A stretch of DNA of 64,000 bases from Mortierella alpina (taxonomy: Eukaryota; Mortierellomycota; Mortierellomycetes; Mortierellales; Mortierellaceae). Each line of letters starts with the position of its first letter. The first letter of the stretch is position 1. Position numbers and translations under genes: made by a program. Location of the stretch: positions 2,790,001-2,854,000 of the forward strand of contig JANATF010000002.1 in NCBI GenBank assembly GCA_029449245.1. Direction: 5' to 3'. Under the pieces are notes generated by a model. That model was given only the letters and a program-made list of their open reading frames with translations, had not been told where the DNA came from and ran no database searches. Shown here piece by piece: positions 1 to 13,587 of this stretch.

Positions 1-3000
1 TTCTAGCACAGGGTCGGCGCCATGATAAGACGCCATCGTCCCACAGGTGAGGCAGACTATATGTCAGAGGTGATGTGATGATGTGGAAAGGAGCGTGGGT
101 CGAAAAATCCGCGTTCGACCAAGGGCCGTTGACCTATGAGCACAACAACAAAAGGCTAGTCACGCGGTGACTTGCGTTTGAGGTCTGCCTCACGAGCACC
201 CTCGCGCTTTCTCGTCACCTTCCCTTGCGCCCTCTCTGCACCCTCTCTGCACCCTCTCTTCACTCTCCCTGCATCCTCTATTCACCCACCTTGTCGCCAC
301 CACCACTTCACCCTCACTTTACTCCCACTTTACCCTCCCTTTACCCTCTCCTCAGCCTCTTTGCACGTTCTCTGCGTCACGTTCCTGGAGTACCCTTCTA
401 CAGCACGCAAGGGCATAATCGGGCTTAGGCTTCCACATCCAGTCTGTGAGAACAGCCTCACAGGTCCTTTCTCCTTGCAGATAACCGGTTTGTCAAAAGT
501 AGGCTTTGTTGTTTGTCCACACAGTTGTGTCCAGCTGTGTCCATTTTTACCTCTCAACACACTCTGGCGATGGATCCTGGCCGTCTCTCTTCGCTCAGGT
601 CGCACAAAATCCGGTGCAGCGAAGGAAACTTTGAGGAGCACCCATGCTCCAAGACTTAGTCTGTTCAAGAGCACACGCCCTCATTCATTCTTTTGAACCT
701 TCTCTCCAACCCTTCATGCAACAAATACATGCATCGCTGTAATCCACCAATTAAATTTTTGGCGGGGGGGGGGAGGGAGGAGGAAGAGGTGAGGAAAGCA
801 TGGGCGCTCACTCCCTTTCCGTTGGACAAAGACAATGTTCGTTTAAAGATCACCGCCAGGGCACATTTCCACGCACTCTAGCGTGGTGACTGAAAGAGGA
901 CCGCACTCGTATGATGGGGTATTTTGAGCAGAGGCACAAACTTTAATACGACCTGGAGAACTATCTCATACATCCACTACTGTATTGCAGTCTTGACTCT
1001 TTATCACTCTAATCCTCACTTGTCAGAATCCCTCGGAGACAGTGAGCAGGAATCACTGACAAAAAGGTCAGCATTTCTTTGCATAGAGGCGAAAAAATCA
1101 CTATGAATGAGAGGCGCCGTCAAGGTACTTTATGACTTGCTGGATAAAGTCTAGACAGCCGACCTGGTGGTGCGCTCGGCACCTTGCGTGAGTTATAACC
1201 GACGATTAGTAAACCTGCATACTCCTAAGGAATACATTCAACAACATTCAGTTCTCACCCCGACCCCCGCCCCTCGCTAAGATCACAATGCGAGGCCAAC
1301 CCTCCGAATCCCACTTGGCGCCGCCGTGCACTCAAGAAAGGCTCCCTAACACTACAGGAGGAACAGACAGCATTCAAAAAACGACCCCATTTTTATCACG
1401 TTGATCTGAACACTTGTACAGCATCGAAAGGCGCTACGTACTGTATCAGGGTACTGAAAAGAATGACACAAAGGACGAGCATAAGGCGTACAAGAAGGAG
1501 AAGAGTGGATAAAGGGAAATTCAGGGACGACCGAGAGTCAATGCTTGCTCCAAACTATCATGCAGAACGGCTTATGGTTTCGCTCTCAGATAAGGTCAAC
1601 TTTATTGCTGATACAGAGTTGCGTGTTTGAATTTTCTCACTTTCTGGGTAGCACCCTGGTCTGACCTGACTCTTAGGGCAATAGTATCGAGTGCTTGTTG
1701 CCTCCAAATGCTCCTCATGGTTTTTCCGCTTGATCTGAGATAAGGCAATATGTACTCGCAGTGCATTGTGATATCAACTGGGGTATATATATAATAGGAT
1801 AGATCTGGGAGGTTGCCAAGTTCCCATGCTCTCGCTTTCCCGAGCTCAATATGCGCTGTTACTTCTATTTAAAAACCATTTGAGTGTGCCACCTGTGTCG
1901 TCAATGCACTCTTGATGTTGTTGATTTTTTTTCGTTCTCAGATCCGTCGCACAGCTTTTTGTTTTCCTTTCTTTAATTGATAGAGCGGATAGGTGGGGGT
2001 CCAAAGGAAGGTTCATCCTCATACATCTGGGATGCCATATGACAGTGAACTAAGTTTGGACAAGCTGGCGCCCGGGATCTTCACGAGCTCGAGGCGGGGA
2101 AGCAAAGGCGGCTAGAAAAAAAGACAGAACCCAGATCAATTGCAGAGTGCAGCGGGGTGGAACTGTAAACGAGAATGACGCCTGAACGAACGTTTCTTTT
2201 ACTTCTCGTGAGCGCCGTCAAAGGATACTTTCCTATAGTCTTCGTGATTGCAGGGCTGGACGACATTCTCGGCATAGCCGAGGTGCCCGGTTAGGATTAT
2301 CTCCTGACCGGGGTTTGATCAATGCGCCATATCTTTCCCAGGCACACTAAAATATTGGCAGATCCCGACTTTCCACCCCGACTATTATTATGTCTCGTTT
2401 TTGCTGTCGTCGATGTGAACGTCTTGTTTGAGCGCCAGTCTGTTGACTATGTTTGATGCAGGCAAAAAATGCATGATCCTATTACAAGAGCCATGGGTAA
2501 ACTGGTACAGAACAGGGTGGATAAACTGCATGAACTTTACAAGAAACAAGAGACGGGACGAGTCTTGTTGTTTTCAAACTAAAACCGAGGCAGCGATGAG
2601 GATGGTCGCTGGTTTGCGCTGTGCTGCGTCAACGAAAGGTACAGATCCAAATGTAAAAAGTTCAAAAGAATGAGCGAGCCCTGCCTTCGCTAAAAACAAC
2701 GGAATGGATGCGACTGGTTGAAACGATAAGATAATGAGAAGGCCCGGTGGAGTACAGACAGAGGGATGGAAGGTTCTGCTAGCACAATGTTGGCTCGACA
2801 AGACCGCATGCAAATAAACAATGAGCATTAAGAAATTACAAAAGCAGCAGCTTCAACGCCCTCGTTGAGATCCATTTTGCAACCATGCTTGGGAGGCGAT
2901 TCGGGACAGAAATACACAAAGGTGTTGATCCTGTGATTCCTCTTCTTCCTCTTCTTCTGACCCAAACGACTGTTGATTCTACATTATGAAGTAGAGTGCG

Positions 3001-6000
3001 TTGTATCAGAGCTTTGTCTCAACTTTGAAGAGGCAGCACCACTGGAGTTGGCTTGGTTCTTTTGTTAGAGTTGTTTTGCGGAATAGAAGTCCTTGACTCT
3101 ATCAAAGTTGACGGAAAGTGCGAACCAAGACAATGTCGGATGTTACTGGCAGGGTTCAACAGAGTCTCAATGCTAAATCATCAGCCGTTGGCAACGTGGG
3201 GAAACACGTTGCTTTGTATCCTCACGCAAGAAACTATTGGTTGTCGCCACAATCAGTCTCGACAATGAGATGGCAGCGACTGAGTAGTGCGTAGCGATGG
3301 GAGCATGTTGCCTTGGTGCCCATGGCTGGCGGTGGACCAGACACTGCACTAGGGTCAGATTTTTGTGCTCTCGCTGGGACCCTTGTTCGCTCCTTCAATA
3401 GAATCTCTACACTTGAATTTCGGAGGATGTAGCGCAAAAGCACAAAACAAATAGAAAAAATATATATGCCTCATCCATGGCTTTATTCGCTCTCACCCAA
3501 ACAGGGCCTCACCTCAGGGAACGCGCCTTGCGCTATTACTTTGAAAGGAGGCAGGCAACGGGCGCAAGATTTCTTTCATTTCACAAGAAGCGTGTCCGAC
3601 CATACAATTAACTCTATCCTTCTCTGCATTCGCTCACCCACTGCTGCTCTCATTCCTCCCCTTCTTTCCGCCTCAGTCGACTCCTATCCTCCCAACTGTG
3701 TCTGCTCTTTTGTACCTGCTTATACTTGGTACCGAAAGGCGGACGCAGGCGCGGGTACGGCTGCTTTGCGTCACCTGCTGCTCTCATGCCTCACCCTGGA
3801 CAGTGTGGAAGATTGGTGACCTGGAAAAAATGTTTGTCACCCTCTGCAGACTGTACTTTAGGCAGCTCCACATACTTGCATAATGCATGCAGCCGGTTTT
3901 CTGGCGCCAGTTTATACACATCTATACTACCGAAAATATGTGCCAGCACAGGTTTGCAATGGCCAGTAACCCTCTTGAAGTCACATTCCGATCAGTCGTG
4001 CTGATCCGACCCTATATTCTTCAGAGTCGTGGTCTGATTGCAGTAGCTGAGAATCAGACAACTCCACGATGTTTGTGTTTTCGCGAGAGGGCCGTCTTGC
4101 TCGAGTCCGTTGTGTGAGGCAGTCCTCGGCATTACCAGATCAGTGGAAATGGGTCAAGCTTGACATGCTATGATCATTGCCGAGCGATCAATGCTCTCAG
4201 AGGATATAAGACCAACAGTACCATTTTTTTCTGTTGTACACTGGCATGTAAACCTTTCGCATGCCAAGAGTGGCGTTCAACAATGGGCTGTTCTTGCTGA
4301 CTGAACCAAAGGAAACGAAAAAAGACATCGTTGGTTGTTGGCTATGCATGTGGAGAGTATGATGTTTGGAAGGACAAAAAAAAAAAACTGGAGCGGGCGG
4401 CATCAAACCCTATATGGCTGGTACTCGCTCATGCCTGCTTATGGACTAGCCTCATCCACAATGCTGTTTTTATTCATCCTCAGCCAGCGCTGTTGCCATC
4501 ATCGCTCAGCGTCAGCGTCGGCATAGTCCTCCGCTGCCGGCGAAATACTGGAACTAAAGAAAACTATTGTCCGTCCACCCTCTCTCTCAACAAACAATGC
4601 GAGTAACGCCCAAAGTAAAATAAAGAGAAAAATGGAGGAGACAGCGATCTGCCATGCATCAGAATGTAAAATCTAATTCTTTAGCGGACTCTCGGATTCT
4701 ACATACAGTTTGCGAGCTATGACACTTGTGGTTTTTGTGGGAACAGAGAGAGGAAGATCTATCGCCCCATTTCCTCTTCTGCACAAGACCGGAGTGCGCA
4801 GGGGGGTTGGACTGTCAGGTTTATATATAGCGGTAGCCTACTGCTGCTGCATGGCCACATCATCGAAAGGGACCTTCAACTCTTCATGAGAGCAAGACAC
4901 CTGGTGCTGGAGCACTCCACTACAGTCAAGACCATTTTTAGATGCACTAACAAAATGACTAGCGGCCCCCCACTACCGCCATGATGTCTTACAAGGACTT
5001 GCGATCCACTCGGCTGGTTTAACCTAGTAATTGCTCGTCAACCTGGGGCTAGGGACGGGCGATCGTGGTACCCTTTCCGGCCAGCCAACACAGCATTTGC
5101 TTTGTTCGCTCAGGTCCGAAAGTGGAACTGGATTGCATGGTGGGATAATTATACACCCATGAGACAATCCTTTCCGTACTCAGAAATCATGCATGCATCA
5201 TTATACCAACACATACGGCCTCGGTGCGCTTCTGTCTGTCTGATCATAGAGCGCATGACTTGCTTTCCCGTTATGAATGTCTGCCACCATTTCGATTCGG
5301 CACGCGAGTACAGATGTACGAGCCGAGAAAGCAGGCAAAAAAAAAGAGACGGTTCAGCGGAGGATGCAAAGACTCAGAGATGAGACAAAACGATATCATC
5401 GTGGGCTGGTCTTGAATGCTAATCGCCGCCAGCATCTCTGTAGCGTCTGTTTTCGTGGGACGGCCAACGAGTTGGTATCCGTAGCCTGGGAGAGAAAATA
5501 ACTTAGTGCAGGCTTGGTCCCAAACTCACACAGTGCTCCCGTGCTCCCCTTTATCTTCCGCTCCCATGGGTACATCCAGCCTCAGGGTCGACTTTGTTGC
5601 AACCGTCTTTTCCATCTGAATTTGAACCCTTCAAGGAAGGCAAAATGCCCTGCAGGGACTCTTAACTGAACAGCGATAGGAGAACAAATTAGGATCAGGG
5701 ATCAGGAACAAGTCGACCACACCGCTGAGCTATGTGGGACGGAGACCTGAGCTGAACACAATCATAGTGTTCTCACTGCCTGCTCGCAGTCTTACATTCA
5801 TGGTGACACCCACACCACCTTTGATGCTTTGATGCAGTGCTGTGCTGTATTGCATGTATGGTACACGGCTATTTTCTCTCTTTTTTCATTCACATGCCTC
5901 CTCTTAGTCCTTACTTGCAAATTGTTCCTTGAAAGGACAGCTGCGTAGCCAGTTGGCAAAAATATAACGATGGTATATAGACCAATTTGACTGTCAGAGA

Positions 6001-8090
6001 GAAAACCCTTGCATGTTTGCCCCGTGGACTGCAAGTACCTCGTCCCTCTTACTCTGGGTACCGCCTGGATACACGAACACCAAGGTATCCGTCGACTAGT
6101 AAGTTTTTTTTGGCCTGGAAAGAATTAGCGCTGGATCAAGGCTGGCAGAGAGGGTTCAAGTGATGGGTACATGTACCCAGTGCGTCCATGTGCCATTGCG
6201 CGAGAACGGTTCCTGAGATGACAAGGCGCCAGGAGGACACTGCTGTCGTTCTTGTTTGGCATGTCGGTCATTAGAAGTGGGAGCCGTTTGCCGACTTTTT
6301 TGTTTCCCTTTTAAAGTTGAGTTTTAGAATAACAAAACCATCTCAACGTCTTCGACGCAAGGAGCCAACAACGAAGTCGATCCTTATTGTGTCCAATTCA
6401 TTGAAGCGAAAGAAAGTTCACACAGTGATCTGTGGCGTACCTGTTTCCTTCCTCCCCTTCTCAAGAGATGAACAGAGGTGGTGTGATTGGAGAGGACAGG
6501 CAGGGAGAATAAAGGTGGGCGTGGGGTGGATAGTCAACCCAGGTACATGGGCGCCAAAGTTTACCACCACAATAATGAAAGAATGAGAAGCATTAAGAGT
6601 TGGGCGATCAGGGGCTGCCTTTAGTTCTCCCTGCAGACTCAGAGCGAGAGAGGATTGGAATGCTCAACAGATTCCAACGTCAAAGAAGGGCGCATGGATC
6701 CTCATGTAGGATGCACTGGTATTGCGAAAGGCCTCGATTCCTCCTCAAGCACTGCAGGTGCTGCCCGGGGTGTAGCAATTCGAACACGTTGAGTGCGTCT
6801 GCTATACCTCGAGACACTGGAATGATAACTGAGTGTTCATTATTCTTAGAGCTGTCTCCGGCGGATCAAGGACTTTGCTCAAGAGGCCATCGAGCCGCGA
6901 GGACGTCCACGCTTCGTCTCATATTGTCCGCTGCACAAGTGTTACAGGTGTATGTATATTCGCAGAAGGTACTCAATCGATATCCTGTTCGAGTTGGAGC
7001 GAAGAAATGGCTTCTCTACAGGGGGCAGGAAGCAAGAACTGTACATGTAGTCTTTATATACGAACAATCAGTCAGTACTGTGGTTGACTACATAGTGGAG
7101 GAAGGATTACTACAGTACTGGAGCACCTGCGTACACATACCCCAGGGTGGATGGGCAGAAAAGCAAGACGAGGCTGATGACTGACTTGACTCTGACCCTG
7201 GGCTTGCAACGTATGCTCAGACACACACACAAACACAAAAAATGTCGCTCTTTGCGGAACGAAGTGCCTATTGTATTCTCAGCTTAGTACCCGTCGTTAG
7301 TGAGTGCCGCCACCGCACGCACGATACTCATCCCCTGTCCGCATCATCGTGCTCGGCGACAGCATCATTCACTTCGACTGAGTGCAACAATTCAATGGTC
7401 CATATATATGGTAATCTATAATCGGTCTTTCACAAAGTACCAAAGTACTATAATATTCGCCCAGCACACATCCATGTTTCCACTCTTTGTGCTTTCCTTC
7501 CCCTCTTTCCTCACTCTCGTTCTCGTTCTCGTTCTCATTCTCCTCACTTGCTCTTTCTCTTTCTCTTCGTTTCTCTTATTTACTCGTCGATCATCTCGTC
7601 TTTTCCTTCTTTGCTTCTTCCCTTCTATTCTCCATTTTCATTGCTTCCACCAACTCTTTTCTACCTGCTCCCCCGACCTCCTCTCACTGACCTAACCTCT
7701 TGCTCCTTGCACTCCGTTGCAAATCGGCTACTGTCTTAACCACTACCTATCCATCGGTAAATCTCTCATTCCACACCCACCCTGTGATTTAACACCCTCA
7801 GACCACCTCGACCGTCACCTTCCTTCTTCCCTTTCTCCCTAAGCACCTGTTCCAACCTTGGCCCGCTGTTTCCTTATTCTGTAGGCGTCCGTTCCCTTTC
7901 TATCTCGTTGGCACTTTCTCTTGGAGAGAATCACATCACGATCCCAACACGTACCAGCCTCTGTGTTCCTCAACGTGATACGTAAGGCGGGTGTGCAAAC
8001 AGGAAAACTTTGACGTGACCCCAACCCTCAAGGAAGAGAGAGCTGGAAGTAGACACTTGATGTCTCGCCCTGTACCAACTCGGCTTGAGA
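1..8090. other. Long gene-poor region upstream of the Nrg1-like gene
   Basis: I see no recognisable gene in these 8 kb. Open frames are short, compositionally odd and match nothing I know. Visible content is a degenerate CT-rich tandem stretch at about 225-360 (repeated ACCCTCTCTGC-like units), a G-run at about 762-778, scattered A/T homopolymers, and pyrimidine-rich DNA from 7490 to 7900. It may hold distal regulatory DNA of the downstream transcription factor, unrecognised multi-exon genes, or decayed sequence. I cannot separate these by eye. Confidence 0.5.
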
Positions 8091-8096
8091 TACCCC

Positions 8097-8110
8097 AATA
8101 TATATATAAA
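8097..8110 (+). promoter_or_regulatory. TATA box of the Nrg1-like gene
   Basis: An uninterrupted TATATATATAAA-type run lies in an otherwise C/T-rich leader. It sits about 450 bp upstream of a candidate leader splice donor and about 1.08 kb upstream of the chosen ATG. Position and composition fit a core promoter; transcription start was not determined. Confidence 0.5.
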
Positions 8111-8551
8111 CTGCACCAAGAATCGTCGCCTCCTGCATTCTTCTCTCGCACTGCCTCTCCCTTCTTTTGCTCTCTTCTCTTTCACTCTTCTTTCTTTCTC
8201 TCCTTTTTTGAGTTGTTGGTCATCCGTTTTCGTGCTGCAACTGCCATCCGTCGACAACGGCTTTTGACACCGACCCATTCTACAGCGACACAGCAGAACG
8301 AGAGTCAGGGGATCGAAAAAAAAAATGTAAATCTTTTCGAGCGCTTTTTCTTTCTGCCACTCCTCTCCACCTCCCCTGTCATTTTAATCATACCGGAGAT
8401 TTGGCCATCTTGACCTCCGCCATAGTACTCAGTGTACCCTGCGATTCACTCAATCGAGCCCTATTTTTTAACATCTTTTGTTTATTCGCTCTGGCTTCTC
8501 AGACCATGGGGAAGAACTTTGTTTTTTTTGTTGTGCTGGCCATCGTACAGG

Positions 8552-9033
8552 GTGAGCGAAGGTGCATACCAAAGTTAACTTAACTTGGCGAGGGTGTTCC
8601 ATTTACTGGCACGCCGACTCACGCGCACATGCTTTGCCCTATTGCTCTTCTGCCTACCCTTCCCCCACCAAACCTTGCCTATAATTCTTGATTGTCTCCC
8701 CTGCTTGGTCGATCGAGGGAGATAATACCATGAGTATAGTCTGCCGGAAACCATCCATTTCTCCATTATGTCAGGGGGCGGGTAGCCAGCACGTCTGCTA
8801 TGTTTTGCGGAACAGACATCCCTACGCTTGCCTTTTAGGCCCAAAGTGAACGAGGCGAACCCGCTGTGTCGCATAAAACTAACACTGGCTCTCATGTGTC
8901 TTCAACTCAAATAGTCAAAAGAAAAGCTGGCCCTTTTCTCAACCTTGTTCACAACACCAGCTGGCTCTATCTTTTATGAATCCCTGTATACACACGACCG
9001 CTAGACAATCGTCGCCATAATTTCAAGTTGCAG
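8552..9033 (+). other. Probable 5'-leader intron of the Nrg1-like gene
   Basis: A consensus donor (CAG|GTGAGC) at 8552 and a TTGCAG acceptor ending at 9033 bracket 482 nt before the ATG at 9181. A second possible acceptor (TTCTCAG) ends at 9060. Upstream of the donor, an ATG at 8505 opens a short frame that could be an upstream ORF in the leader. Inferred from splice signals only. Confidence 0.4.
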
Positions 9034-9180
9034 GTCTCGCTTTTACGTTGCCTATTCTCAGACATCCTTTCTCCCAGCGCCGCACCGCTCTCTTCTCAGC
9101 CATCTATTTTTCTCGCAGCCTCTGGACGCGACGGCTGCCATTCTCGTCATCACGTAGTAGCACTTCTTCTTCAGAGAGAC

Positions 9181-11482
9181 ATGTCAACAGCCTCCGTTCC
9201 TCGTTCCCCAGCAGCGTCTCACCCAGACACGTTGTACAATACTCAAGGGCGCCACCCTGAGCATTTTAATCGACCTAATCTCGGTTCAAAGTCCCCTGTT
9301 CCCTCGGTCCCGCTTCATATGGACTATTCCGAGGACGACGTAGCGCTAACCCAGCAGTCTAAGCGCCTTGCTGGGTTGTCTATCACCAACTTCTCTGGTA
9401 CAAAAGTCAGCATACTAAACGATAGTAATACTGAGCTCGCGTCGTCCCCAGTACAGGACACTCTGATAGAGTCGCCCCGTCTCTCTTTATCGCAAGAAAG
9501 TCAAGATAGAATCACTGTTGAGGAGTGCAATCCAGAACGACACCCTCAGCATACGCAACGCGACAAGAACTATCCATCCCATCATCGGCCCCACCCTCAA
9601 GAGAGCAGTTGCGATACGGGCCGATCGTCATCGCTTACCAATGCCTCCACACCCATCTATTCAAGCCTCGAGCTGGCCTCGAAGGCGTCCCAGCGCAGCC
9701 GCAGCCTAAGCGGGGGTTCCAAACCATCCCCACATCTCACTGCTACTGTTGTTGCCGCTGATTCTCCATCAAGTTCATCGGCCTCGGTCTCATCGCCCAC
9801 GCATACCCACTTCAATCGATCGTGTTCAGAAGACAACACATCTGATGACCCTGAATCGTATCGGCGAATGTCAGATCCCGCTCATTCGACAAGCGGCAGC
9901 AGTAGCACAGCAGGCCCTACCTTTGTTAAACGAAAATACTCTTGTTCTTACCCAGGATGCAACAAGTGCTTCACAACTAGGTGAGTTAACATTTCCTGCA
10001 CACTCGCCAGTCAGTCCTTGATCCTGACTGATCGCCACATGTTTCTGTACTCACCATACCCTACCCACTGTTCTTTTTTCCTTTTTTTTTTGTAGTGGCC
10101 ATCTTGCTCGCCACAATAGAATCCATACTGGTGAACGGAACTTTTCATGCCTCATGCCCGGTTGCCCTAGCAGATTCTCGAGGCAGGACAACATGATGCA
10201 GCATTACCGCACCCATATCTCTCCAAAGTCGCGTCGCGGGATTCCCAAGAAGAGAGACTACTTCATGTTGGATCACACAGCCAACCACTCACAAGATGGT
10301 CTTACGGTCTTTCATGGAGGTATGAGTCATCGTGAGCAAAGCCCAGGAGGAGAGCACGGAAAGCACCACCAGCACATTGCCAAGATGGCGTCGTTGTCGC
10401 GGCACGGATCGCGGCAGAACTCGCCGCCAAGATTCAACCCGTTCGATCGAAGCAGCAGCGTCGACTACACCGCTCGCAACTCGACAGAGAGCCATAATGG
10501 TGGAGGCAGCCTTCGGCACAAAAACTCTGGCATTATCCAAACACATCAACACCATACGCCCTTGCCTCATTTCAATGTCCATGCTCATGCCCTTGGCTTG
10601 GCGCACCCACAGCCGCATCAGTCTACGCGGGCGACTTCTGTACAGGGTTCACTGCCCTCACCTCTGACGCCTACCATGTCACAGCCGCAGAGCTATCAGC
10701 ACCCTTCATACTCCTCACGGCAGCATGAACAGCATCATTCTCCGTCATATGGCTCGGAGCACTCTTACCGCCAGGATGCAATGCTGGTCTCCCCCACGTC
10801 ACCACCAACGCAGGACGTTGAGCGAATGGATGGCGTATCGTCGGCACAGGAACGACCGAGTTACTACGCTCCGCACCCATACTCACAGCAGAAGTCACCA
10901 TACCACTCGCAGCATCAGAGCCGTTATCAAAATGCCCATCATTCGTCGTCGTTGCCCCCTCAAGCGCATGCTGGCCATGCTCATCAGAATGGCTACCAGC
11001 TCCCGCCATTATCGCTCGGAGCCCAAGAGAGGCATGGGCAACTCACTTCGGAGAAATCCTCGAGCGGCAGCCATTTCCATCATCAGAAGAAGCACAATTC
11101 CACCCCACCTTCGCCCCAGTCGACGCCTCAAACGCCAACGAGATATCGTTTTGATCCTATTCAGGACTGTCTGCAGCAGGACAAGCAGCATCGCCAACAG
11201 CCCCGTGAGCAGTATGACGAGCACAATGACCATAATTCTCGGTTCCAGTCCCATTACCACGACGCAGCCGCTGAACAAGAAGATACCTCAATGGCGACGA
11301 CAGCCCAGTCGTCCGCCAAGTCGTCTACCTCGTCCATGAGCTCAATCTCTTCCTCCTCATCTTCATCGCGGCAAGGTCACCCATCTCAGCCGCACAAGCA
11401 ACAGCAAGAGCCGAAGCGAGAGGCAACCGAGGAGATGTCAGGCCTTGCCCACCTTGCGCAAATTGTCACGACCTATGGCTGA
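9181..11482 (+). CDS. Nrg1-type C2H2 zinc-finger transcriptional repressor
   Basis: Two exons, 9181-9980 and 10096-11482, give 728 aa. The 115-nt intron (GTGAGT...GTAG) splits the first finger and restores FTTSGHLARHNRIHTGE across the junction. Two tandem C2H2 fingers lie at about residues 253-310; the second reads CPSRFSRQDNMMQHYRTH. This finger pair is the signature of the Nrg1 family (glucose- and stress-responsive repressors that recruit Ssn6-Tup1 in yeast). The N-terminal half is Ser/Pro-rich. The C-terminal half is His/Gln/Ser-rich with HQ-type low complexity and a poly-Ser run near the end, typical of a disordered regulatory region. ATG 9181 was chosen because the frame further upstream has only a TTG. 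The family assignment is firm from the fingers; target genes are unknown. Confidence 0.88.
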
Positions 11483-12198
11483 TGATGCTGCAGTGAAATA
11501 CGGAGAGGGACCCAACGAGGAGAGATAGAGGCTGGGAAAGCCACGTATACCACTACTACATCTCTCCTCCCTTACCCTTGCTGTCACTTTGTTGCGGTGC
11601 CTGTGTTTTTTTTTTCTTCATTCTTTCGCGTCTTTGTCTATCTTCATTTTTACCACTTGAAAATTCCTCCGTCCTTGACCTCGATGCAACAGAGAGGATT
11701 GTACAGTTTTGCTTTCAGTCGTTCTTGTCCTTCTGCCCTCTTGCCCATTCTTCATCAGAACACCAAAAGCGTATATAGATCATCGTTTTTTTTTGTTTTT
11801 TTTTGTTTTTTTTTCTTCGTAGCGTACAGTCCTATTCATTTTCGCAAGAAACCATATCATAAAATATGCCATCCGCCGAGTGAACTATCTGTGTGATTCC
11901 AATGTAAAATATTTAATTCAACGGTGATCCGCCCAAGAGAACCAGCAGGAGAAAAATGTTCATGGGCAAAAGTCATTCAGTACCCAACTCATTGTTCGCT
12001 GTTTACATGCCCTGATAGCTAAGGGACTTATTCATCATCCTGTCAAGTATCAAGGTCTTACACGCGAATTTGAGGCCACAATTGCAAAGCGTAAGCGAGA
12101 GAGTCCACCACCAAAAAAATAAAAATAAAAAATCGTCCACATAGTTTTTGTCACCTTGATTTTTTCTCGCGTCCGAATCATTCATTTCTTCCAAAAAA
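11483..12198. other. 3'/5' intergenic region between Nrg1-like gene and RTT109
   Basis: No gene seen. It holds the 3' end of the repressor gene, three T-runs separated by G (11786-11815), AT-rich DNA with TAAAATATTTA near 11905, and an A-rich leader (AAAAAAATAAAAATAAAAAA near 12115) before the RTT109 ATG. Confidence 0.5.
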
Positions 12199-13526
12199 AT
12201 GTCGGGAATGTCAGGATCCAGCATCAGCTTTGACAACCAGGACCCCATCCTGCGCTCCATCGCTCAAGAACTCCACACTACCCTGAGCCAGGATGGAATC
12301 CCGAATGCAACCCTCCACGGCACCAAGGAATATGATTTCCATTTGCAAAGTTTGGTGACCCGACCCAGGAACTGCACCACCCTGTTTCCGCCTCGCGTGC
12401 TGAAGGACCGCCACCAAAAGATCACCCTTCAGGAACGGCTTCTCCTCATCTCTGTCAAGCCCGTCGAGGATCCCACCACTAGTGGATACAGCAAGCAAGT
12501 CGATCCAGCAGTAACATCGTCTGCAGTTCTGGTGGCTGGACTCGAGGTACTGGAGTACATGCTTACGCCGATAGACGACGCCGCATCCGACATCAGCACC
12601 AGCAGTAGCGCCAACAACCCGAGTGGTCCACATCAAAGCACGCCGAGACAGGAGAGGATCGTGTATATTGCAAAAGTGGACACCTCTGGATGCTGGCCTT
12701 TACCTGGCCTCGAAACCCAGTCGCTGAAAAGTCCTGCGCAAGCCCTCGTGAAAGGATACTTACGAGCAATGCGATCCCAGGGATACGAGTGCGGTAGAGG
12801 CAACATTAACGCAGCGGACCATCTATCCTCATTGTCACTATCGCCATCTAATAAGGACGAGGGTCATTCGCAGGATCTTGAGCAAGGTCAGGATCAGGTC
12901 CGGAGGCGTGTTACAAGGACATCACTTTTCGTGTTCGCTAGATCACAACCACAGTACCTCTTTGCCGAGTCGGCCAAAAACATTGGGAAGCGCGTCCTTG
13001 ATGATCGAGGTCTTGTCCGGTGGTGGAAGAACATGATCACGTCTGTCTACAGCCTACCTTCTTCTCCTTCTTCATCATCATCATCATCTCCATCATCATC
13101 GTCGCCATTGCCCTCCAAGACCCAAGGATGGTGGCTCATTCCCGGGATCGAGACTGAACGCCAGGCCGTGAACGTGATCCAATCCAAATCGCCGTCGCGG
13201 ACCCCTGCCACCGCCACCTCCACCGCTGGATCTCCATCCACGACGCCCCTTTCGTTACAGTACGGTTACTCTGACAGGGATTCCAAAGAGATGGCGTATG
13301 CCCTGATACCCCAGTTTCCCGACGACCCAAAATCAAGAATGATAAAGTCGCCTTCCTGTCAGGGTGGATTCGTCGATATCAAGACCTTCTGGGAACTGGC
13401 AGCGATTGGAGAAGAAAGTGGCGCTGGCAAGATCACCGGGTTCTTCAAAGTTGTGGAGGACGTCGAGACCCCAGCGTGCATTTCTTCCGAATCTACTACC
13501 AAAACTGTTTTGTCCGCAACAGCAGC

Positions 13527-13587
<61 letters not shown>

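Noticed and set aside
2265-2335. Possible tRNA-like stretch (CCCGGTTAGG...GGGGTTTGATC)
   Set aside because: The B-box match is poor and no cloverleaf closes. No other tRNA candidate was found by eye; a tRNAscan run would settle this.
6600-7184. 195-codon open frame on the plus strand
   Set aside because: It begins at TTG, has no recognisable motif and is compositionally mixed. The region around it shows no splice-consistent partner exons.
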